From: an uncultured Clostridia bacterium
Lineage (GTDB): Bacteria > Bacillota_A > Clostridia > Oscillospirales > Oscillospiraceae
Length of the DNA stretch: 6,403 bases
Assembly (NCBI GenBank): GCA_947167435.1
Contig: CAMVIC010000093.1
Coordinates: 1 to 6,403, forward strand
Direction of reading: 5' to 3'
A program made the position numbers and the translations under genes. This document shows, piece by piece, positions 1 through 5,176 of this stretch. The notes beneath the pieces were generated by a model. That model was not told the DNA's origin and did no database searches. It was given only the letters and a program-made list of their open reading frames with translations. Each line of letters begins with the position of its first letter. Position 1 is the first letter of the stretch.

Positions 1-148
1 GGAGGTAGTCCAGGCCAAGGGGCATGTGGCTGTAAAGGATCCCGGTACAGAAGCTACAGATACTCGCCCGGGACTGACCGAAGGCAGCCATTGTTCCGTA
101 TGCGGCGAGGTTTTAACAGCCCAGCAGGAAATCCATCCGCTATCCTGG
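1..148 (+). repeat. CSxCG protein repeat, copy 1 (cut by window edge)
   Basis: The encoded segment GHVAVKDPGTEAT...GLTEGSHCSVCGEVL aligns with two later copies in the same protein (about 1190-1310 and 1312-1450). The shared pattern is GH-x-V-x-D-x-A/G-x-EAT-x-T-x-x-GLT-x-G-x-HCSVCG-x-x-L-x-x-Q-x-I. In this copy the Cys of the EATC motif is replaced by Asp (EATDT), so only the CxxC pair remains. The alignment shows that the protein extends upstream of base 26. Confidence 0.75.
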
Positions 149-2431
149 GAAATCGAAAAAAGTGCAGCGCAGGTTACTATCAAAAAATATTATGGATCGG
201 ATCAGTACTGCTCTATTCCGGCCAAACTGGAAGGATTGCCGGTGAGAGCAATAGCGAATGGCGCTTTTACTGGCTATAATCCTACATATGTTTTTATTCC
301 TGAAAGTGTACAGTCTATTGGTGATACAGCCTTTGCTTACAGACCTACAATATACTGTCATGAATATTCGGAAGCAGATTACCGAGCTGATGAGCTTGGA
401 TACAGTAAAGTTTATGTTGATAATACTTCAAGTGGCTCTTTCTACAGAATTACGATGCCGTCCGCATTTACCATGGAATATGGTGAGACACGCGAACTTG
501 GAGCCACGGTGTGGCCTCTGGTTGAGGGAGAAAAACTGATTATTTCCAGCAGCAATCAGGAAGTAGTCATCGTTAAGCAGGATAAGCTTGAAGCCGTTGG
601 GATTGGGAAAACAACGATCACGTTAAAAGTTGGGAGCAAAACAGGCACGGTTCAGGTTACAGTACATGCAGATCCCTCTGATTTCTCCATTACAGATGGT
701 ACAGATACCGAAGGTGAAGTTCCTATTATTACAAAAACAAGCAGAACCATGAGTGTTGCTAATATTGTTCCCGCCGGTGCAGAGATGATCACAACCTGGT
801 CAAGCTCAAATGAAACAGTGGCTACGGTTTCTTCAAGCGGCTTGGTCACGGCGAAGCGTCCGGGACAGACCGTCATCACAGCAACATCTCAGAATGGTAT
901 CACGAGAAGTCGAAACATCGTGGTCTGTTATCCTCCAAACGGTATATCATTTGATAAAAACGAATATACAACAGTGCTTGGAAAAACGGTTGCTCTTACG
1001 GCACGAGTAACAACGACTTCCGGCGATAAGTATATTAACAGACTGATGTCCTTCACAAGTTCGGATGAGAGTATTGCGACGGTTGACATTCACGGAACCG
1101 TACAGCCGCTACATGTTGGAACCGTAACGATTACTGCGACAACAGAAGGCAATTATTCTGCACATACAACAGTTACTGTGTCATGTCCCGGCCATAAGGT
1201 TATAACTCTTCCCGCTGTTCCTGCAACCTGCTCGCTTGAGGGTCTGACATCAGCCCGTTATTGCAGTATATGTGGGGAAGTTCTTACAGGGCATCAGGCA
1301 ATTGAAAAATTGCCTCATACTCCAGTAGCAGATGCGGCTGTAGAAGCTACATGTACGGAGGATGGCCTAACGGCTGGAAGTCATTGCAGTGTCTGTGGTA
1401 GCACTCTCGTTGAACAGAAGCGGATCGCTGCATTGGGACACAGTTGGGGAGCTCCTTATTACATCTGGTGGGCTTCAAATAACAAAGTAGAGGCAAAGCG
1501 TATTTGCAGGAATGACAGTCATCATGTCGAGTCTGAGACTGTAACAGCCAGTATCACACTGATACCACCGACAGATACGCGTGCAGGCTCCGTAATCTAC
1601 AGCTCCGGTTCTTTTACGAATCCGATCTTTTCAGCACAGCAGAAATCTGAAAGTATCCCCGCGTTGAACAGTCTCGATGTGCTCAGACTTCCGAAAAACC
1701 TTAAAACAATTGAGGAAGAAGCATTTACTCATCTTGCGTGTGAAGCAGTAATTCTGCCTGCGGGGTGTACATCCATTGGAGAACGGGCTTTTGCTGACTG
1801 CAGCAAGCTGCTGTATATAAAAATTCCCATTGGGTGCAAACAGATTGCAGAGAGCGCCTTCGATGGTTGTAACAATATTATCATAGATTACTGGGATTAT
1901 TCTGTTCCAGCGCCTACACCTACGCCGACACCAACGCCAACTCCTACACCTACACCAACTCCAACGCCAACTCCGACACCTACACCAACACCGACGCTGG
2001 CACCCCCAAAAACAATTTCGCTCGATACAGCAAGCATTCAAATTCCGGAATCATTGTACTTATATGATGTTGAAACATTGAGTAATGGCTGCAAACTTTA
2101 TACGTATAAGCATCCTACATTAAATATAGCTTTGCGGGGTGGCCAATATTTTGAAATGAGTGCCAGACAACTTGAGTCGAATAATTTTCATGAATTATAT
2201 GTGGCATTTGAAGAGATTTATGGCGTGCAAAATGTTACAACAAAAACGATTAATGGACATGGGATACTTTATGTCCGAACAAATAATACTGCATCTTCCT
2301 TGTCATACGCAACAATAAGGATTGGCTTCGTGACAAAGAATTGCTCGTATATGATTAGCTTTCCGGTAGTTCTCGGATCAGAATTAAGTATGGTTAATAA
2401 CATAATTAACAGTATTGTGATTTCAAATTAA
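1..2431 (+). CDS. Large extracellular mosaic protein (CSxCG repeats, BspA-type LRR, Big_2-like Ig domains, Pro-Thr linker), 5' partial
   Basis: Probable secreted or surface protein; its partner or substrate is unknown. The frame is open from base 2, and the residues before the first GTG (base 26) read EVVQAKGH, which fits the repeat seen later in the protein, so the real start is upstream. Counting residues from base 26, the domains in order are: a CSVCG repeat (Cys23/Cys26); a BspA-like LRR_5 block (about 40-133, with IPESVQSIGDTAF); three Big_2-like Ig domains (about 139-215, 217-300, 305-388, with WSSSNETVATV and SSDESIATV signatures); two more CSxCG repeats (Cys413/416 and Cys454/457); a second LRR_5 block (about 550-621); 14 Pro-Thr dipeptides (631-658); and an unrecognised C-terminal domain of about 140 residues. 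I see no LPxTG motif, membrane anchor or SLH domain at the C-terminus, so any anchoring must lie upstream or be non-covalent. LRR_5 and Big_2 modules are typical of adhesion or carbohydrate-contact proteins in gut bacteria; a role here is inference. Confidence 0.9.
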   Translation, partial: EVVQAKGHVAVKDPGTEATDTRPGLTEGSHCSVCGEVLTAQQEIHPLSWEIEKSAAQVTIKKYYGSDQYCSIPAKLEGLPVRAIANGAFTGYNPTYVFIPESVQSIGDTAFAYRPTIYCHEYSEADYRADELGYSKVYVDNTSSGSFYRITMPSAFTMEYGETRELGATVWPLVEGEKLIISSSNQEVVIVKQDKLEAVGIGKTTITLKVGSKTGTVQVTVHADPSDFSITDGTDTEGEVPIITKTSRTMSVANIVPAGAEMITTWSSSNETVATVSSSGLVTAKRPGQTVITATSQNGITRSRNIVVCYPPNGISFDKNEYTTVLGKTVALTARVTTTSGDKYINRLMSFTSSDESIATVDIHGTVQPLHVGTVTITATTEGNYSAHTTVTVSCPGHKVITLPAVPATCSLEGLTSARYCSICGEVLTGHQAIEKLPHTPVADAAVEATCTEDGLTAGSHCSVCGSTLVEQKRIAALGHSWGAPYYIWWASNNKVEAKRICRNDSHHVESETVTASITLIPPTDTRAGSVIYSSGSFTNPIFSAQQKSESIPALNSLDVLRLPKNLKTIEEEAFTHLACEAVILPAGCTSIGERAFADCSKLLYIKIPIGCKQIAESAFDGCNNIIIDYWDYSVPAPTPTPTPTPTPTPTPTPTPTPTPTPTPTLAPPKTISLDTASIQIPESLYLYDVETLSNGCKLYTYKHPTLNIALRGGQYFEMSARQLESNNFHELYVAFEEIYGVQNVTTKTINGHGILYVRTNNTASSLSYATIRIGFVTKNCSYMISFPVVLGSELSMVNNIINSIVISN
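1187..1450 (+). repeat. Two tandem CSxCG protein repeats (copies 2 and 3)
   Basis: Two adjacent copies of about 40 residues encode PATCSLEGLTSARYCSICG and EATCTEDGLTAGSHCSVCG. Each has one Cys about 11 residues before a CxxC pair (Cys402, 413, 416 and Cys443, 454, 457, counting the codon at base 26 as 1). The arrangement resembles a small zinc-ribbon or disulfide-stabilised module common in clostridial surface proteins; metal binding is inference. The copies differ clearly at DNA level, so the duplication is old. Confidence 0.75.
1913..1996 (+). repeat. Pro-Thr tandem hexanucleotide repeat (14 x PT linker)
   Basis: Fourteen units of ccNacN encode an uninterrupted Pro-Thr linker between the second LRR block and the C-terminal domain. 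The DNA units are not identical: Pro codons are cct 5, cca 6 and ccg 3, and Thr codons are aca 7, acg 4 and act 3, with no ccc or acc. Units 4-7 (1931-1954) and 9-12 (1961-1984) match at 23 of 24 bases, pointing to a past 30-base duplication. Such linkers are usually extended, often glycosylated spacers that hold a terminal domain away from the rest of the protein. Confidence 0.9.
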
Positions 2432-2433
2432 TC

Positions 2434-2471
2434 ATTCGGTGACAAAAAGTGCTTTTGTGATAATTCCGAAT
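2434..2471. repeat. Imperfect inverted repeat just after the stop codon
   Basis: The arms attcgg (2434-2439) and ccgaat (2466-2471) enclose a second pair, acaaaa (2442-2447) and ttttgt (2453-2458). The transcript could fold into a weak two-part hairpin 3 bases after the stop of the large surface gene. It has no T-tract, so it is not itself a terminator; it might protect the mRNA 3' end, or be chance in AT-rich DNA. Confidence 0.3.
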
Positions 2472-2502
2472 ATGAGAGAAGACAGAAATAATTAAATCCA
2501 CG

Positions 2503-2534
2503 AAGGAGCAGCAGAAAAGAAGCTGCTCCTTTTT
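2503..2534 (+). terminator. Rho-independent terminator of the large surface-protein gene
   Basis: A perfect 10-bp stem, aaggagcagc (2503-2512) with gctgctcctt (2522-2531), surrounds a 9-base purine-rich loop and runs into a ttttt tract (2530-2534). It lies 71 bases after the stop codon at 2431 and points in the same direction as the gene, so it should end that transcript. Confidence 0.88.
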
Positions 2535-2571
2535 CCATGAAAATTTGTAAAGAAAGAATGCGTTTATGCAT

Positions 2572-2582
2572 AGGAAAGAAGG
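2572..2582 (+). promoter_or_regulatory. Ribosome binding site of the Rpn-like remnant
   Basis: The purine-rich aggaaagaagg ends 8 bases before the ATG at 2591. A well-placed Shine-Dalgarno sequence in front of a broken gene supports the view that 2591 was the genuine start of a once-functional gene. Confidence 0.55.
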
Positions 2583-2590
2583 CGAACACG

Positions 2591-2879
2591 ATGTCAGAGA
2601 TGCAGCAGACAGAATATATTTCACTCCGGAATGACATTCTGTTCCACATGGTGTTCACGAAGAAGAAAGAAGCCTCAGTAGCAGGGGCTCATTGAATGGG
2701 CCAGAGTTTTCAAGGCGGAAACCTGGGAGAAAGTCAATAAAATCGACAATCCCGCAGTAAAGGAAGCGACGAAAACAATGGAAATGATTATGTCAAATTC
2801 TGTTCAGAGAGAATGCAGATTATCATGTATCCTTTATACTTGGAAAGCGCCAATACCTGTTTTTTATCATGATCTATAG
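2591..2879 (+). pseudogene. Remnant of an Rpn-family PD-(D/E)XK nuclease / putative transposase (internal deletion plus frameshift)
   Basis: Two pieces in different frames read like the two ends of one protein. From the ATG at 2591, a 34-residue frame (stop TGA 2693-2695) contains YISLRNDILFHMVFTKKK. This resembles the N-terminal 'LKNDIVFKxxF' motif of Rpn/PDDEXK_2 proteins. From about 2685, shifted by one base, a second frame contains LIEWARVFKAETWEKV followed by a segment like NPAVKEATKTMEM. This resembles the C-terminal 'xWAKLFKAxTWEExxx...AxKEAxxTL' region of the same family. It is open to a TAG at 2877-2879. Family members usually have roughly 250-300 residues. The nuclease core with its catalytic PD-(D/E)XK residues, well over 100 codons, is missing, and the junction lies at about 2668-2688. 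Homology is clear only to about 2815; the rest of the tail is uncertain. Rpn proteins are linked to recombination-promoting DNA cleavage and occur as multicopy, often decayed genes. Assignment is from recognised motifs, not a search. Confidence 0.68.
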
Positions 2880-2992
2880 GACAGACATCAAAACCAGTAT
2901 CTTTTGAAAGCAGCTGATAATGAAGAAAAAAGCGAATCTATTCTTTATGAAGTGAATGAACCTCGGCCCACATGAAAGGCAGAGCTGTAAAA

Positions 2993-3027
2993 GAAAAGAG
3001 CGTGACCGCGGCGGTCACGCTCTTTTC
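2993..3027 (-). terminator. Rho-independent terminator of the minus-strand block
   Basis: A perfect inverted repeat has 17-base arms, gaaaagagcgtgaccgc (2993-3009) and its complement (3011-3027), around a single central base. In practice this is a stem of about 15 bp with a 5-base loop. Read on the minus strand the stem ends in cttttc and is followed by ttttac, giving a U-rich tail. It begins 9 bases after the stop of the secreted Ig-like gene (stop at 3037) and should end its transcript. Confidence 0.88.
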
Positions 3028-3036
3028 ATGGGAACA

Positions 3037-4107
3037 TCAGAACTTCTGGGCCTCCATGGTGATGGTGGTATCGCCGTCCACCACCATCTGGAAGGATGCC
3101 TCATTTTTGTATACGGCCTTTTCGCCGTTGATGGAGTAACCTTTCTTGAGCAGTCCGCCCCGGGAAAACACCGTGATCGTGGTGCCGACGGGAACCTTTC
3201 CGGATTCGGCGAAGGTGTTTCCGCCGCCGGTGAAGCGGCAGTTGGTGCAGGAGACGGTGACCAGGCTGGATTCGTCCACAGGTTCCTGAGTCGCCTCGGG
3301 CCGGGCGCGGATGAGGTCATCCTCCTGGCCCTCAGGGGTGTTCAGCTTGACCCGGACGGTGGCGCTGCGGTCCCATCCCCGGACGGTCAGGCTGTTGACG
3401 GTGGTGTCCGGCGTAAAGCGGATGCCGCCGATGGAGAAATACTGGATAGTTTCCGTGGTGCCTTCCGGCGCCTCGACGCGGAAGTTGGCGGTATTTCCGT
3501 CGAAGGTCAGCTCGTGCTTTGGCGTGGTGCCGACCTGATTACCCTTGGCGTCCAGCTCGTACAGGTCCACCTTGGAGCCCTTGATGACGATGGGTTCCCG
3601 GGTAACCGTGACGGTGGCGGCGCCCACGGCGGCGGTTCCCGTTCCCGTCGCGGTCGTGGCCGCGGTGCCGTTCTTCGACGCGGCGGTGACCGGTGCGGGT
3701 GTCGGCAGCACCGGGGGCTCCAGGCCCTTGATCAGGATCATGACGGTATCGGAATTCGCGCCGGTGCCCTTGCGGCCGATATGGCAGTACAGCTGCCAGC
3801 CGTGCATGGATTCCGGAATATTGCTGATCGAAATCTTCAGCGAGTTGGGGTTCTTGACCTTCACGCCCGGAACCACGCCGGAAAGCTTCTTGCCGGTGGT
3901 GGTTTCCCCGGTTACGGGATTGAGAAAATACCACGTGATGGGCTCATCGCTGGCGCCCCGGGCCTTGAGGGAAAAGATCAGATCCCCGCCGGCTTTGACC
4001 GTCTGGGTCTGGGGCTGTTCAATAATGGTAATGTCCGCGGCCATCGCGGAGGGAACGCAGCAGAGCAGCAGGCATACCGCTGCCAGCAGGGCCAGAAACC
4101 TTCTCAT
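3037..4107 (-). CDS. Secreted protein with Ig-like domain, Ala/Thr-rich linker and InlB B-repeat-like C-terminal domain
   Basis: Predicted exported protein of 356 residues with no established function. The start is placed at 4107: the ribosome binding site gggagg (4115-4120) lies 7 bases from this ATG but only 1 base from the in-frame ATG at 4113, which is too close. Residues 1-23 form a classic signal peptide: MRRF, then a hydrophobic Leu/Ala/Cys core, ending PSAMA before ADITI. Residues about 26-120 look like an Ig-type fold (EQPQTQTVKAGGD, WQLYCHI). A Pro/Ala/Thr/Gly-rich linker follows (about 122-160), then a beta-rich middle region of no recognised family. Residues about 280-356 resemble the divergent InlB B-repeat, with VPVGTTITV, GYSINGEKAVYKN and FQMVVDGDTTITMEA, and carry a CTNC pair (Cys287, Cys290). 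No LPxTG or terminal membrane helix is present, so it may be released or held non-covalently. It follows holA in the same direction but has its own promoter. Confidence 0.88.
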   Translation of the reverse strand: MRRFLALLAAVCLLLCCVPSAMAADITIIEQPQTQTVKAGGDLIFSLKARGASDEPITWYFLNPVTGETTTGKKLSGVVPGVKVKNPNSLKISISNIPESMHGWQLYCHIGRKGTGANSDTVMILIKGLEPPVLPTPAPVTAASKNGTAATTATGTGTAAVGAATVTVTREPIVIKGSKVDLYELDAKGNQVGTTPKHELTFDGNTANFRVEAPEGTTETIQYFSIGGIRFTPDTTVNSLTVRGWDRSATVRVKLNTPEGQEDDLIRARPEATQEPVDESSLVTVSCTNCRFTGGGNTFAESGKVPVGTTITVFSRGGLLKKGYSINGEKAVYKNEASFQMVVDGDTTITMEAQKF

Positions 4108-4114
4108 GTACATA

Positions 4115-4120
4115 CCTCCC
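4115..4120 (-). promoter_or_regulatory. Ribosome binding site that decides the start of the secreted Ig-like gene
   Basis: On the minus strand the order is gggaggt-ATG-TAC-ATG. The Shine-Dalgarno sequence is separated by 1 base from the first ATG (4113) and by 7 bases from the second (4107). Normal spacing favours 4107, which also places Arg-Arg directly after the initiator Met, as expected for a signal peptide. Confidence 0.75.
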
Positions 4121-4137
4121 TGTATAAAACTATGGCC

Positions 4138-4166
4138 ATAATAACACAAAAATGTAACAATTGCAA
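4138..4166 (-). promoter_or_regulatory. Sigma-70/SigA-type promoter of the secreted Ig-like gene
   Basis: Read on the minus strand, TTGCAA (4166-4161) and TATTAT (4143-4138) are separated by exactly 17 bases. The first matches the -35 consensus TTGACA at 4 of 6 positions, the second matches TATAAT at 5 of 6. The region is a short AT-rich island in GC-rich surroundings. It starts 5 bases beyond the holA stop and lies about 30 bases upstream of the start codon at 4107. It would allow expression of the secreted protein independently of comEC-holA. Confidence 0.65.
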
Positions 4167-4171
4167 TATAT

Positions 4172-5176
4172 TTATCCAGAATTTCGTAACAAAAGCAGCT
4201 TGAGCATCAGCCCCTCCAGAGCGCTGTCCTGCCGCAGGAGGCCGGATTTCACCTGGAGATCCGTCTCCAGGCAGAAGGAGACCGCCTCCCGGACCTGGCG
4301 GCCGGTGTAGGTGGCGGCCTGGCGCAGATACTGGGAGCCGGCCCAGCCGGAGAGCCCCATGGCCGAGGGAATCTGGGAGGCGGGCTTTTTTTCAAACTGC
4401 AGAATCTTGACCTGCTGCAGCAGCCGGTACTGGCGCAGCAGCATGCTGAGAATCATGACGGGGTTTTCCCCGTTGGCAAGCAGATTCCGCAGGGTGAGGA
4501 AGGCTTTGTCCGCCTGGCCGGCCACCACCGCGTCCACCATGGCAAATACCTTGCTTTCGGTGGAGGGGGTGGCCAGGGCCTGGACGTCCGCCGGATCCAG
4601 CCTGGGCTGATCGGGATGATAGGCGGCGATCTTGCGGATTTCCGCCTGCAGCTGATTCAGATCCCGGCCGACGGTAAAGACCAGAAAATCCGCCGTGCGG
4701 GCGTCACATTCCTTTCCGAGGGCATGGAAGGTTTCGGTGACAAAGGACGACAGCTCCTGATCGGACAGGGGCGTGAAGTCCACCAGGCCGCCCAGCTTCT
4801 GGACCAGGTTTTTGATCTTCTTCTGCTTCACCGGCAGCACGCAGTAAAACAGGATCACCGCCGTGGCCGGCGCATTGGGCAGGTAGGCTAAAAGCTTTTC
4901 ATCCGCCTCCCCCCGGCCGGTCACCGCCGGAAAATCCCGCAGGAGCAGCAGCCGCCGGTCCGCCATGAACGGCATGGTTTCCGCCGCGGAGATGATCTCG
5001 TCCGTTTCCGGCGCGGTGAGCCGGGTTTCGTTCAGATCCTCCAGCCCCTCCGGCAGCAGCGCGCCGCGGAGCTCCGAGAGGGCCGCCTCCTTCAGATATT
5101 CCTCCGGGCCCTGGAAGAAAAGGACGGAAGGCACCTTTTTTTCCGCGACCAGACGGGAGAATTCCCGGGCATTCAT
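4172..5176 (-). CDS. holA: DNA polymerase III subunit delta
   Basis: The delta subunit of the clamp-loader complex, which opens the sliding clamp ring and loads it onto primed DNA at the replication fork (cytoplasm). The 334-residue length fits the family (about 340). The start at 5176 is chosen because ggaggt (5186-5191) lies 9 bases upstream; the open frame continues to 5233 but those codons are comEC sequence. Family features visible are FFQGPEEYL near residues 20-28, the clamp-interacting region ETMPFMADRRLLLLRD (66-81), GRDLNQLQAEIRKIAAY in the middle domain, and the C-terminal collar region with LLRQYRLLQQVK and ETDLQVKSG. As in other delta subunits there is no functional P-loop, consistent with its non-ATPase role. 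It overlaps comEC by 4 bases (ATGA), so the two are probably translationally coupled. No terminator is evident after its stop. Confidence 0.93.
   Translation of the reverse strand: MNAREFSRLVAEKKVPSVLFFQGPEEYLKEAALSELRGALLPEGLEDLNETRLTAPETDEIISAAETMPFMADRRLLLLRDFPAVTGRGEADEKLLAYLPNAPATAVILFYCVLPVKQKKIKNLVQKLGGLVDFTPLSDQELSSFVTETFHALGKECDARTADFLVFTVGRDLNQLQAEIRKIAAYHPDQPRLDPADVQALATPSTESKVFAMVDAVVAGQADKAFLTLRNLLANGENPVMILSMLLRQYRLLQQVKILQFEKKPASQIPSAMGLSGWAGSQYLRQAATYTGRQVREAVSFCLETDLQVKSGLLRQDSALEGLMLKLLLLRNSG

Larger units (their letters stand above)
2432..3036. other. Convergent intergenic region holding two terminators and a gene remnant
   Basis: These 605 bases separate the rightward surface-protein gene from the leftward comEC-holA block. 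They hold a weak hairpin (2434-2471), a terminator for the + gene (2503-2534), the remains of an Rpn-like gene (2591-2879) and a terminator for the - genes (2993-3027). Between 2880 and 2992 I recognise nothing beyond the open tail of the remnant's second frame, which runs to a TGA at 2973-2975. No intact gene, tRNA or insertion-sequence end is visible. Confidence 0.7.

Noticed and set aside
1..35. ggaggt at the window start followed by an ATG at 24
   Set aside because: The ATG at 24 reads ATG TGG CTG TAA and stops at once, and the spacing from ggagg is too long. The bases are inside the coding sequence of the surface protein.
2406..2658. Minus-strand open frames across the terminator and remnant start
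   Set aside because: They run through the surface gene's terminator hairpin, have no RBS, and oppose the better-supported + strand remnant.
2815..2975. Further short open stretches after the Rpn-like remnant (one ending TGA 2905-2907, another from 2880 to 2975)
   Set aside because: Several frames are open for 30 or so codons in this AT-rich stretch and none shows a recognisable motif or start signal. They may be more of the decayed gene or another fragment, but this cannot be supported.
3539..3934. Minus-strand alternative frame inside the secreted protein gene
   Set aside because: Arg/Gly/His-rich out-of-frame translation within a confident gene; typical of high-GC shadow frames.
2956..4203. 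Long + strand open frame (about 415 codons) opposite the secreted Ig-like gene
   Set aside because: It is an antisense shadow of GC-rich coding DNA. It has no ribosome binding site, a composition rich in Gly/Arg/Asp/His without domain signals, and runs through the terminator. The opposite strand has a signal peptide, RBS, promoter and recognisable domains.
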